Assembly (NCBI RefSeq): GCF_000344685.1
Contig: NW_006920415.1
Span: 595,526-618,827, forward strand
Source: Gloeophyllum trabeum ATCC 11539
Taxonomy: Eukaryota > Basidiomycota > Agaricomycetes > Gloeophyllales > Gloeophyllaceae
DNA length: 23,302 nt
Direction: 5' to 3'
In this document: positions 10,403 through 20,347 of the stretch, piece after piece
How positions within the stretch are numbered: the stretch's first letter is position 1
How the letters are laid out: every line of letters starts with the position of its first letter
Notes under the pieces: model-generated
What the model saw: only the letters and a program-made list of their open reading frames with translations
Database searches by the model: none
What the model was told of the DNA's origin: nothing
Position numbers and translations under genes: made by a program

Positions 10403-10534
10403 CTAGGCCTCATCATCCTCAAGAGCAGTTGTTGCTGCCTTACCCTTGTCCCTGCTCCCATATGCTGCCACGATCTGCTCCACTGCCCCCTCAAAGTACT
10501 CGTCGGCCTTCGTCATCACTCCTGTCTGCTTCAC

Positions 10535-11412
10535 CTAGTCAACATTCTCCTTCTGACAATTCCGACACATCCCTGGGATCGATACCTCTTCCAGCATCCC
10601 CAAGATCTCTCTACCTGACTTTCCTGAGTCAGGGTGAAGCAGGTGCTTTGCGACTCCCTGCCACCACTTCCAAATCCAGGCTTCAGTGCATCTGCCTGGC
10701 CGGAAGCAGTGGACGCTCTCGATAGGATTGGAAGGATAGAAGGTGAGGATGTTCAGGTGGTCTCTGATCGCAGTGTGGGCTTGAGAGAGGATGTAAAAGG
10801 CGTCAGGTCCCATGAGGTGAGCGATCTCCCTCGAGATATCTTTGAATGGTATTTTCATCAACGCCCGAAAGGCAGGCTCCACCCATTCAGTAACATGGTG
10901 TGCACATCCGAGGTGAAACTGAAGAGCTGAGGTCAGGTCTGCCCTCTTCGACAGCTGGTCGATGGCATAGGTTCTTCCATCATCGATTTCTAGCATTGTT
11001 GACAGCTTCAGGATCACAATCAGGTTGTCCAGGCTTGGAGGAGCAGCTGTACGTCTTGTTTTTCCATTAACTGTGATTTTCTGCTGGAACGACTAACACG
11101 TACCCCCTAAACATGTACTCAAGCAGGATGTCAAACTCCTTCTGCTCTATTGTTGCTGGCAGCACCATCAGATTCTCATCCGAGCTTCCCTCAACTTCTA
11201 TTCCAACCGGTGATGGCATCATCAGCATATTTCTGAAGACTGTAGAGCGTTCGGCGAGAAGGCTAAGATGCAGGTTATATAGAGTGTTCCCCAGCTACAC
11301 TACGTCTTTAGTATATGTCCAATGGTTAATAAAAAATCCCAGTAGACTCTACCTGCATTCTGAATGACCCGTCCTTGTAATAAAAGTATGGGTGGTGAGT
11401 TTTAGCCGACAT
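10535..11412 (-). CDS. BTB/POZ-domain protein of the Agaricomycete type
   Basis: Three exons (11353-11412, 11104-11294, 10535-11054) give 256 aa. The N-terminus, MSAKTHHPYFYYKDGSFRMQ, runs into the BTB fold (TLYNLHLSLLAERSTVFRNM, then LPATIEQKEFDILLEYMF). The helical region LDNLIVILKLSTMLEIDDGR, AIDQLSKR and WVEPAFRALMKIPFKDIS follows. This layout is common in large Agaricomycete BTB families, whose function is mostly unknown (protein-protein interaction). Introns are 58 and 49 bp; the second acceptor (AACAAG) was chosen to keep the frame. Its start codon lies 100 bp from the divergent integrase start. The stop TAG at 10535-10537 is followed in the same frame by 43 more protein-like codons ending at TAG 10403-10405, so the C-terminus may have been lost to a nonsense change. 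Confidence 0.78.
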
Positions 11413-11512
11413 AGCAGGAATGAGCAGTGTCACAGTTTCTCAGCCACTGCCCAATCTGGTATGTCACACTTCCAATCTGTCCTGAATCCAACAAACATCT
11501 TATGTGCACTCT
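11413..11512. promoter_or_regulatory. 100-bp divergent promoter between the BTB and integrase genes
   Basis: The BTB start (ATG at 11410-11412, minus) and integrase start (ATG at 11513-11515, plus) are separated by only 100 bp. Both must use overlapping upstream sequence if both are transcribed from here. No clear TATA box is seen. Confidence 0.4.
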
Positions 11513-12628
11513 ATGGATACACCCCATCCTGCTGTCTTCCCTCCTCTGCCTCCTTCTGTTGATGGCACAGTCTGGTCTGCTAATGTTCTTCGGGCCCATC
11601 AAATTCTTCACGATGCGTATGCCCGTGCCTCGGACTGTTACGACAGGAAGATGGAGACCCTCTACAGCTCTGTATCCACTCGGAACGGATTCTGAAAAGG
11701 ATGATCCCTATTCTAGAGGCTTTAGATCAAGAGGTCACTGATGAGCATTGGAGCTCTGGATGTGCTCACGCGCTGGCGAAGATTACTGTAGACTTGGAAT
11801 GGGCAGCTTTCGCAGCGGATGGCGTGTACGTGTATCACCATATAGCTGCTAGAGTTCATGCTTACCCTAGTCAGTGAGCAAGCCAAGGTCCACCACTTCA
11901 ATCCTGTCACCATCATCCGGACTGGGTGCCATGGGCGTCCTCGGAAGGTTATCAATCCCACCTGGCTCAATGAAGCAATGTCTACACACCATAAAAACAG
12001 CATCCAGAAGTTTGCTGATCTCCTTGGCATGCATCGAAATGCTGTGAGAAAGCAGCTGAAGCTCTATGGTGTCTACCAGCGATTCTCTGACATCTCGGAC
12101 AATGACATTGATCTGCTTGTTCGACTCTACAAGAAACATCGACCGATGTCTGGTTTGCGCTATGTAATTGGCTTCCTGAAGAGTCATGGGCTGAGAGTCC
12201 AGAAGCATTGTGTATGTACTTCACTCCGACGTATTGATGGATTGGGTCAAGTGCTCCGTAACCATGAAGCTATTGATCGGCGAGAGTACAATGTCCCTCG
12301 TCCTAACTATCTGTGGCATATGGATGGCTACCATAAGCTCATACAGTGGGGTGTTGTTGTTCATGGCATTGTGGATGGATTCTGTCGGAGTGTGAGTGCC
12401 CTTTGACTGATCGGGTTTTACTAGAGCTGAGATTTGCCCCAAGGTTGTCGGAATACAGGTCAACACAAATAATCGTGCCTCCACAGTTCTCAACCTGTTT
12501 CTCGATGCAGTTGCAGAGTATGGGCTACCATCCAGGGTTCGAGGAGATCGTGGAGGCGAGAATTTAGAGGTCTGTGTATGGATGATCAAGTATCGTGGAC
12601 CAAACCGGGCATCATTCATGTGGGGTAG
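11513..12628 (+). pseudogene. DDE integrase-core protein, 5' half (split gene)
   Basis: First half of an rve/RNase H-fold integrase-core protein found in Basidiomycota and some animals, probably a transposase. Segments: N-terminal helical part from ATG 11513 (VLRAHQILHDAYARASDCYD); frame change near 11665-11685, after which ERILKRMIPILEALDQEV continues to 11825; intron 11826-11874; exon 11875-12391 with a DNA-binding-like part (GRPRKVINPTWLNEAM, LLGMHRNAVRKQLKLYGV) and the first catalytic Asp in LWHMDGYHKLIQW; intron 12392-12443; exon 12444-12628 with [14 protein letters not shown] and the second Asp in VRGDRGGEN. It stops at a GTAAGT donor, and the next exon lies 7.7 kb downstream at 20348. 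The frameshift and the insertion make it a pseudogene, although the intron insertion alone might still be spliced out. Confidence 0.82.
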
Positions 12629-12629
12629 G

Positions 12630-12634
12630 TAAGT
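12630..12634. repeat. Left TAAGT direct repeat at the insertion junction
   Basis: TAAGT forms part of the intron donor GTAAGT and recurs at 20306-20310 where native intron sequence resumes. Joining the flanks over one copy gives a 43-bp intron (GTAAGTAGTC...CCAAG) that restores the integrase frame (phase 2 to phase 2). It is either a target-site duplication or a recombination core. Confidence 0.65.
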
Positions 12635-14600
12635 CACTTTAATCGCGAACATTTAAGTTACCAGTTTAGCGCCCTAAATTGAGGGTCAAGTGCTGTCAAG
12701 GTCGCGCTTGGCGTGACCCCGGGATCCCGGCACGATGCGACCGTGCCTGCCTCTGAGACGAAAATAGCGACACGTCCTGCGAGCTTGTCAGCCGGCGTTC
12801 GTCGGTCTGGTTCATGCTCTTCACGTCGTCGCTGTCGTTCCCGAGGAGCCCTAACCCTATCGCGGCTGGTCGTCCTTCGTACGTGGTTGGGCTTTCTGCG
12901 AGACTGAGAAGATGCTATGCACAATGTGTTGCATGCATCTGTGATTAGATGAGTTTATATTCGTGTCTCTACACCCTTCTGATCTTGAATTCTCCGTTAG
13001 ACAGCAACTCAGATGCAGATTGCTCGCGCGTCTTGCAGAACGTGCGGTGCGTAGACCCGCGTTATTGACATTCGTCGCCGCCCCCCCCCTCCCGCCCGCT
13101 CCTCCTCGAATGCACCTTCTTCCAGTCCGCGAGGAATCACTCCCTCCCCTTCTCGTTCCCCTGGCGCACATGCCCCCTTCACCCACAGAATGAAGTAGCA
13201 AATACGTTCTGTCCAGTACCACCATCCATAACTCCCGCAAATGCTGCATACAGAGAACGGGTCGCGCGCTAAATCAGTGCGCCTGTCTCCTCCGCGTCTG
13301 ACAAGTCGCAGCGCGCCGACGGGGCAAGCTGAGAATATCTCGGATCCACCCAGCCCAAGTCATTCACAGGCTCCAGTTGCTTAGGTGAGCATATTCAGAA
13401 GATTGTGAGTTAAGACCCGGCGGCTGAAGTTGTACAGCGAGTTAGGCCCTTTGCTGGACACAGCGGCAAGATGCATGACCACGGGTTCACAGACGTTCGG
13501 GGGCGGTTCGTCAACGGGAGGCGGCGGTGCGTTCAGCACGCAAACAGCTTCTCCTGCGTAGCGTGCTGGTGGCGTTCACGATACTGTGAGGTAAGTCTGT
13601 ACAACGCTCTACTGTCTTGCTGCTGCTGACATCTGGATGCATAACTGATGGCAAACGTGCCATCTTGCTACGAGGGGCGTCTGGAGGTGCAAGGGATATC
13701 CCCATTGGCGACACCCCATTTCCTGTCGGGCCCTTGGACACAGGACGTGAGTAATGCATTGTCAGTTAGTCGGAGATTTCCGGGGACTGCCCATGTTTAA
13801 GGGACATGTTTACCGATGCGACGTGTCATGTACTATTTCGTAGATGCTGCATACTAGCAGTAGCATTGCTCAATACAGTGAATGTTGCCTTGAGATACAG
13901 CACCTGCTGCGCGCCGCTAACTGCATAATAAAGCATCTACTATAATAATAATGAACTGAACACATATGTATGCGCGTTGCTGTGCGCCTCCGCGTTTGCA
14001 TAAATCAGGCTCACGTGCATCTTAAATTCACGTGGATTTAAGTTAAATGTAAGTGTCTGCCAGTTTTACCCCCTCTTACTGGCTCTTACCGCTTAAATTG
14101 CAAGCCGGCAACGCTAGGATGCACTGAGAAATCAATCCATGGGGTAGATATCTTGGTAGAACTGTAGCACATCAATAAATACACCTGATGAATGCATTCC
14201 GAAATATCCACAGTCATAATCAGCTTTCTTGCAAGCCACAAAAGCATGCGAAATCAAGTTCCAGCCACCGGGAGCGGAGTACCGAGACACGATTTGAGTC
14301 GGAGTTTGAAATCAGGTTGAACCTGGTCTCGTCGCCGACTGCAACACTAGTGTCGACGGATATGCTCGCGAGCTGAACACCTTGATGTACCAGTTCACAT
14401 TCTCCCTGTCAACCATCTCTGCATATACCCTGGCTACTGGAATCCTAGCGCCCTTGCAGAACCATTCATTTGATATGTCGACTAATATGATACTGATATT
14501 ATTTTCGAAGCTCTTAAAAGCCACTCCCTCCTGCTATCCACCAGCACGCCAGATTAGATCATACCGGATTCACAGGTGAAGTTTTCTGCAGGCTTTGCAC
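12635..14600. other. Left part of the insertion, no recognised gene
   Basis: Open frames on both strands are short and unlike known families. Visible features are the palindrome CCGGGATCCCGG at 12719-12730, a C-rich tract near 13080, and a foldback CTTAAAT...ATTTAAG near 14020-14041. A minus frame at 14312-14524 has a protein-like look but no recognised motif. A plus-strand stretch near 13650-13745 looks somewhat protein-like (GGARDIPIGDTPFPVGPLDTG), also without a match. Confidence 0.4.
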
Positions 14601-15771
14601 TACGCACATGTCACTGAACTCTACGTTGTTTTCTCGCGAACCGTGGGAACCCTATCTTAGGGTTACACACATGCAGAACTTGATTGCACAGAGGATTTGC
14701 GAGGAGGCGAGGAGGGCGCTGGGGGCGACATGTAGGAAAATGATAGCTGGTACGTTGCTCGAGTGCCCTCGCGACCCGGCTGGCCTGGTCCCTGGAACCC
14801 CGAACTTGGGGATCCGCTTCCATAGCCAGCTTACCCGCGCCGGGCTTATCGCGCCATACGCATGCTAACAATTCCTAGGTTGCAACCCTACTCCCCGCTA
14901 AACGCGGCCGCTAAGCGCAGACATCCACCCCCACACATTGAGCCGTATCAGCCACCTGTCGAACATTCCCGCCCAAATTCACCCAGGTATGTGAAGCCTA
15001 AGCCCTCTTCAATGCCGTTCGCTGACCGTGACGTAGCGCCCCTGCAGGCCCATTTCACGAGCGCTAGTCGCGCTCGACGCCATCTTCCCCGCTAACAGAT
15101 TGTACATCTTACGACATCCGCCGCACGCAACTTCATACCTCCGCCACGTTCGCCGCCCTCTACCTGCTTCAATGCCGCAACGTTTGCTTCCCCGGCCCGG
15201 CCAGGGCTGGCTTGAAGGGCTCAGTCCAGTGATACAGATTCGGTTCACGAGGTTGGTAAGGAGCACGACGCGACGCCAACCCGTCAGCGACGTCCGATGC
15301 GTCGACGCGTCCGTCGGAGCCCGATTTAACGCGCGACTTGCGCTCACGTCCGCAATCACTTGGCGATGATAAGATCACCTAGCTATGCCGCGCTATCCAC
15401 GCAATGCTTCGGGGCCTTCTGCTTCGCCAACACATCCTTACTCTGCGTATACACTCGCTGAATCGCCGTGCCACAGCCCTCTATTGACGCCTTCCCACCC
15501 CGTTTCCCAACCAAGTCCTCCCCTAGAACATGGCTGCCGTCCACGGTTCCGTCATCGCAGCCCATCTGTCCCTGTTCAGGATGTCCCACCCGATGCTCTT
15601 CCGCTCGACGTCTGCCGCCATTAAGGTGAACCGGCCAGCCACGCGTCAGCGAGCATCAGCCGCCCGTCGGGCCCACCAGCACAAACTAACCCGAGCGGTA
15701 GCAAGGTAAGCAGAAAATGAACTGTTGATTGAAGGCTGACCGCTGACCGTGGCGTAGCCCACCCCTGCAGA
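14601..15771 (+). other. Proline-rich region, possibly upstream exons of the cyclin pseudogene
   Basis: Several plus-strand frames are proline/serine-rich, for example HIEPYQPPVEHSRPNSPRY near 14930 and SPLLTPSHPVSQPSPP near 15470, as in the disordered N-termini of Pcl-type cyclins. A segment near 15018-15085, beginning CGCTGACCGTGACGTAGC, is repeated with about 75-80% identity near 15740-15805, just before the cyclin box, showing an old segmental duplication about 720 bp apart. No single frame or convincing splice chain connects them. Confidence 0.4.
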
Positions 15772-16457
15772 CCCTTTTACAGGCACGAGTCGACCGCGAC
15801 GCTATGTGCGCGGTTCATCACCCACCTGTTTGTGTGCCCCGACTACCCGCCACCCTCGACGACGTCGTCGCCTTCGGCGCCCTCGCCCCTGTTGGCGATT
15901 CATCGCCTACACCCTCCATTGCGCCGGACTACACTCAGCCATCATATTTGCGGGGATCTACCTTCTCCAACGCCTAAAAGCCCGCTTTCCCACCGCGCGC
16001 GGCTCGTCGGGCGACCGACTCTTCATTTCTGCTTCCATGATTGTGTCGAAGGTCATCTGCGACGATACGTACTCGAACAAGTCGTGGTGCATCATGGGTC
16101 AGGGTATGTTTGTGTTGCGGGAGATCAATCAAATGGCGGGTGATGCGCAGCTGCCTCGATTGGGAGTTGAACATCGAGCCGTTGCTCTTGAAGGAGTTCA
16201 AAGCAAAGGTGAAGAAGGACTTTGCCGGCCCGGGACCCTACCCGACGTACACCGTGCCGCGACCGTTGTTGTCGCAGCCCGCCCAGCCTGTCATCCCCGA
16301 TGTCAACCCACCACCACTCCCGCCCTTCATCCACGCCACCCGGAAAGCCGCCTCAAGCTCTCGTCAAACCCTCTCCCGCCGCCACCCGTCCCCGTCCTCA
16401 TCCCCTATGCTCCTCGCCCATGTCCTCTTCACCGCCAATGCCGCCAGATGGGGGTGA
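15772..16457 (+). pseudogene. Pho85-type (Pcl/Pho80-like) cyclin pseudogene, copy 1
   Basis: Cyclin-box homology runs through three frames. Segment 1 (15772-15897) has FYRHESTATLCARFITHLF. Segment 2, from 15899, has FIAYTLHCAGLHSAIIFAGI, LKARFPTARGSSGDRLFISA and SKVICDDTYSNKSW. Segment 3 (16143-16457) has CLDWELNIEPLLLKEFKAKV and GPGPYPTYTVP. A two-base loss separates segments 1 and 2 and a second frame change near 16138 separates 2 and 3, so it cannot make a full cyclin. Intact relatives bind Pho85-type cyclin-dependent kinases. It lies inside the recombinase-bearing insertion, 1 kb upstream of the recombinase gene on the same strand, and may be captured host DNA. Confidence 0.78.
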
Positions 16458-16484
16458 TATCATCATCAACTAGACGCTTGAGCT

Positions 16485-16964
16485 CTCAACGTTGAGCTGT
16501 CGTTCCTGAAGGAGTATGAGGCCAAGGTCAAGATGGATTCCGATGGCCCGTGGCCCTATCCGACCTACACTGTGCCACCATCACTGTCATCGCAGCCCGC
16601 CTGGTGTGTTGTCCCCAACGTCAACGTGCCGCCGCTTCCCCGTTCACTCAAATTCCTCATCAAATCCCTTGGCACCACCGCCCATCCCCACCTCCCTATG
16701 AGAAACTGTATCCCATCTGCTGCCGCTCACTCCCGATACCCTGTCTTGTATTCCGAATCCTCCGCGCCCGCGTATTCCTTGCCGCCGATGCCTCCCAATA
16801 CAGGTAATATCTTCATGTTTGACGCCAAGGAGAAGATTCGCACCGTTGTGGTTGAGAAAACACTCCCGAAGTCAAAGATCGCGCGCGATGCATTCACGTT
16901 CGCGTCCGCTGCTTCAGCGGTCTTGAGGGGTCGATTGTTGTGTTTTAACATGAGCATGCATTGA
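16485..16964 (+). pseudogene. Cyclin pseudogene, tandem copy 2 of the C-terminal part
   Basis: The C-terminal cyclin segment is repeated 318 bp downstream in one open frame. LNVELSFLKEYEAKVKMDSD and GPWPYPTYTVPPSLSSQPAW parallel LNIEPLLLKEFKAKVKKDF and GPGPYPTYTVPRPLLSQPAQ of copy 1. This copy continues further, with SLPPMPPNTGNIFMFDAKEK and RTVVVEKTLPKSKI, to a stop at 16962-16964. The divergence shows that the duplication is not recent. It lacks the cyclin box itself. Confidence 0.7.
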
Positions 16965-17181
16965 TATATATAAATGATGTATAGTACATGTTCTACTATG
17001 TCAAGATGCAATATATGTTCTAGGAAGTGAAGGGGTAATACAGCTACTGTCACGAAGGTATCGAGATCGCGGCATATGTCAGTGATCGGACAGCCATGTT
17101 TCACATTACAGTGGGTGGCTCTGCAGGCAAAAATGGCATGGGTCTCCTGCCCTTCATCTCCGTCCCCTCCCCTTTATTGCT

Positions 17182-19604
17182 ATGGCTGCCGCTAAGGCAA
17201 AAGCTGCTGGAAAGAAGGCAAAATCCAACTTGCCGTCCACACCTGCAACCCTTGCCAAACTTCAGGTTCTGGGGAAAGAGAAAACAGATGAGTATTTACA
17301 TGCTCGGAATACGACCATAAAGTATCAGCAGCAGGCAAACAATGCACAGAAATGGCTTGCAAGCTTCTTCGCTGAGGAGAAGGCGGCAGAGAGGGAAGGG
17401 CTGGTTGCCGGGCTTGTGCAACCGGGGAAAGGGGAGTCCCTGGCAGGTCTAGAGAAAACAGAATCAGCTTCGCTCTTTAGGGACCCTGAGTTCCAGAGAG
17501 CATTAGACGGACCACCAGGACAATATACACCGACAGCGATCTCAATGTACCTTGTGTATAAATGCTTTGAGCAAGATCTGAAGAACTCTACAGCAGTGCA
17601 GATACACGCCGCACTGATCCGTGAATATGACCAGATGTACGTTTACGCCCTGCTTTGAAGTACTATCGATTGTATCAGCTGATGTGTACCCCAGGGACGC
17701 AGATACGTACCGGGGGAGATGGCGCTATGACGAGTCCCGCCGCATGTGGGTAGGGAATCCGGTGCGATCTGCTAAAGTCGAAGACGTGATGCTATCAATC
17801 AAGCATAAAGATGGGATTGATGGCGGCGATCGAAAGCACTCACTTGCCATGTCGAAGAAATGCATAGAGCAGCTGTATGCATGGTCAAGCGCACTCTGCC
17901 CACCACAGACATGGTCGCATCTGCCGGAAGACCTCGTGGTAGTGGAAAGGCAGGCCATCCACTTGCGGTTTCGTGCACGTGCATCTCTGGGCTTCACGCT
18001 CTGGACAAGGTAGTACTGAGATCCTGAGCTTTGCAAAGCTATCACGTACTCACCGGGATATCCAGGAACTGCGAGACAACACGCTTACAGTATCAGCACT
18101 TCGAGTTCAACGACGCGCGTCGGAAGGGAGGGTCTCCGCTCGACCCTCCCCATTTCGAAGTCAATCTGACGAATCGGAAGAACTGGCAACGCAAGCAGGA
18201 TAAGAATCAGTCGGTGTGCGGTGCGTCTGGCCTTCGCAATGGTGTGAATGGGCTGACTCACATTGAACCTCGCGAATAGGACATAACTACAAAATCTACC
18301 CCCAGCCAAAGACCCCCACGACCGATATGTATACGCACCTGCTTGATTGGTTCGACTTCTACGAGCTGCTGCTGGGAAGAGCGCTGCAGCCCGAGGACTA
18401 CGCCTTCCCATTCATCGGCACTGATTGCAAAGTCCACCCTCATCGCGCGATGTCCTCCGACTTGGTACAGAAGGAGTTGAACGAGTTTGCTATGCTAGCT
18501 GGGGTGCGCGGGGCGGGATCATTCACGACACACTGTTATCGGAGAGGTGGTGCGCAGTACAGATTCATGTTCGCGCCGATTGGAGAGCGATGGACGCTTG
18601 CTCGTATTCGATGGTGGGGTGGCTGGGCCGAGAAAGAGCATGTGCGTCGAGACTTCTCTGATCATGCTTCTGATCATATCTAACCGGCGGCTTTGTTCCA
18701 GCGCGATACATTGATCAGATACCTACTTGATGAGTTGTACAATTATGAAGAGGATCATTCAGACGCTCTATGTCCGATATCGCGCGAAGCCGAGCACTCG
18801 CTGATGGGTGAGGCTGCACTGCAACGCCCTGCCTCTGTCGCTGAGCTGGGCGAATTCCTCACACGCATCAAAGAGGAGAATCCGGTACTGATCCAACAGG
18901 CGGTTGCTTCATCACTAGCTGCCGTTATCCCTCTGTTTGCAGCACCTCCTACTACTCCGGCACCTCAAATGGTATCAGCACCGGTGCAGAGCCTTGCGGG
19001 CAGGTGTGGCATGGCAATTCAAACATTGCCTTTTGCACCAACCTGTGCTAGTTCTGCGAGTCAGCTGCCCACCCCTCGACGTGATGCGCTGGTCTCGCAT
19101 CCCCTAAATCTTCACTTCCCAACCGTGCCTCTAGCCTCACCACAGGTCACCTCCTACCAGCCATTGCCGCCGCCGGCACCCACTCGCACAAATCCCGCCT
19201 GGATAATCCCCGCCGTATCTGGTAAAGAGGCCTGGCGCAAGATCATCCAGGACTGGGAGACCGCAGACGCTTCGCGCTCTCTTTCGATCCCTTTGCGCGA
19301 TTGGACGACGGAACAAATCAAGCAGGGTGGTGCGTCGATTTACAAGCAGCGAGCGTTAATTGCAACCGAGTTCATCGATACGTGAGTGCTATATTCACCG
19401 GTACGGTCACACGTTTTGATGAACGGACACAGCTACGATCGTGACGAAGCAAAGTTCATCGCCGCATACCCTGAGCATACGCAGGGTGTGGTACGCTTGC
19501 TGCACGCCATCCGAATAGCGCGTGCAGTCCGCGGTCAGTGCAAGCAACGGCGCAGCAAGAACGGTACGCCGGATGAAAGGGCAAGACGTTTCGGGTCGGC
19601 GTGA
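17182..19604 (+). CDS. Crypton-like tyrosine recombinase with GCR1_C-like C-terminus
   Basis: Six exons (17182-17636, 17695-18009, 18066-18220, 18280-18641, 18702-19381, 19433-19604) join in frame to 712 aa with introns of 51-60 bp. The start ATG follows a C/T-rich promoter-like tract. A basic N-terminus and a helical core-binding part (about 40-235) precede the catalytic domain. Catalytic residues are Arg257 (LWTRNCE, split by an intron), H393-x-x-R396 (TTHCYRRGG), a Trp-rich block RWWGGWAE at the third-His/Trp position, and Tyr436 (DTLIRYLLDEL); a Lys in TNRKNWQRKQ suits the beta-hairpin lysine. A Pro-rich linker follows (about 500-605). The C-terminal region, with WRKIIQDWE, RALIATEFIDTYDRDEAKF and AAYPEHTQG, resembles the GCR1_C DNA-binding domain reported in fungal Cryptons. 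No frameshift or stop is seen, so it may be active. It is the likely integrase/excisionase of the surrounding insertion. Confidence 0.85.
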
Positions 19605-20305
19605 AGCCATGCAAGGGGGGTTTGATGCTATTATGATGCTATTATGCTACTCATGGGCTAATGCATGTAACATACGATTTGCATAGTTTATTCAATAACT
19701 CCATAGTTTATACAGTAAAATACATGCTCCTATACAATATATGATGTGCCCAACGAAAGGGTGGGTCGAGAGCGGCAAGCAGCAACACAAGATGTCTGCG
19801 AGAAGCAAGAGAAGAGAGTAATATCATGGACAGACATCGCACCTTTACAACAATGCAATGCAATACACACAGAAATATAAAACCCATTCCGCGCAGCATA
19901 TTGAAGCAGGCATCCGGGGATAGTGGAGGGGAGCGGCTTCGCGACCTAGGACTCGAAGTAAAGCAGACAACACGTCCGCAGCTGCAGGCGTTACGAACGA
20001 ACAACCACTCAGCGAGAACGATAAGTCCCTAGCGCAAGCCGGTTGGGGCGATCGTTCGAACCAGTGACGAGCGAGACAGCGGGTGGACGTCGAAAGGGAC
20101 GGATGAGGCGGACGGGACGCCCAGAGCCCAAACCGATCGAGCAAGACCGCACGCGGCGGCAAGTCGACATCTCGACATCCGCGCACGCATGACCGCTCAG
20201 GCACGAGGGGGCGCCTAAACCCCGGCGGGTGCCGGTCCCACGCCTGCCACGCGCGCCTGCCGCCTAAGGCAGGACCGTGGGAGGAACGCCTTAATTTCCT
20301 CAGGA
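19605..20305. other. Right part of the insertion, 3' of the recombinase
   Basis: No gene is recognised. Just after the recombinase stop are two abutting 11-mers GATGCTATTAT (19624-19645) and a direct repeat CATAGTTTAT (19682-19691, 19702-19711), in an AT-rich stretch likely to hold the polyadenylation region. From about 20040 the sequence becomes strongly GC-rich up to the hairpins at the end. Confidence 0.45.
20222..20282. repeat. Two consecutive hairpins near the right end of the insertion
   Basis: The first hairpin has CCGGC (20222-20226) paired with GCCGG (20231-20235) around GGGT. The second is compound: outer arms TCCCACG (20236-20242) and CGTGGGA (20276-20282) enclose an inner hairpin CCTGCC (20256-20261) and GGCAGG (20268-20273) with loop GCCTAA. 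They end 23 bp before the TAAGT junction. They could form part of the recombinase binding site. Confidence 0.6.
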
Positions 20306-20310
20306 TAAGT
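20306..20310. repeat. Right TAAGT direct repeat at the insertion junction
   Basis: Second copy of TAAGT. It is followed by AGTCTTCC..., a TTTGAC branch-like sequence and the CCAAG acceptor of the interrupted integrase intron, whose next exon begins at 20348. Confidence 0.65.
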
Positions 20311-20347
20311 AGTCTTCCTTTGACTCTCATCCAAAGAAGTGACCAAG

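Larger units (their letters stand above)
12635..20305 (+). mobile_element. 7.67-kb Crypton-like insertion carrying a tyrosine recombinase
   Basis: Foreign DNA interrupts an integrase intron. Coding similarity to the integrase stops at 12628 and resumes with the next exon at 20348. The insertion contains a tyrosine recombinase gene (17182-19604) and a cyclin pseudogene, and ends in the direct repeat TAAGT, without obvious long terminal inverted repeats. Short direct repeats plus a YR gene fit Cryptons, which integrate as circles by site-specific recombination. At over 7 kb it is larger than the few-kilobase Cryptons I know of. Near the ends are a 12-bp palindrome, CCGGGATCCCGG (12719-12730), and two hairpins (20222-20282). 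A weak subterminal inverted pair also occurs (TTTAGCGCCCT near 12665, AGGGGGCGCCTAAA near 20208). A nested series of insertions is not excluded. Confidence 0.65.

Noticed and set aside
14312..14524. Minus-strand frame with protein-like text in the insertion
   Set aside because: No recognised motif, no start or splice support and no matching neighbour; kept only as a note in the region entry.
17182..19604. Recombinase as a Starship captain
   Set aside because: Starships are known from ascomycetes with DUF3435 captains at the 5' end of very large elements. This gene is near the 3' end of a 7.7-kb insertion and has a GCR1_C-like tail.
12635..20305. Insertion as a Helitron (captured gene piece plus 3' hairpin)
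   Set aside because: No Rep/Pif1-type helicase, no CTRR end after the hairpin and no A/T insertion point. A tyrosine recombinase and a short direct repeat fit better.
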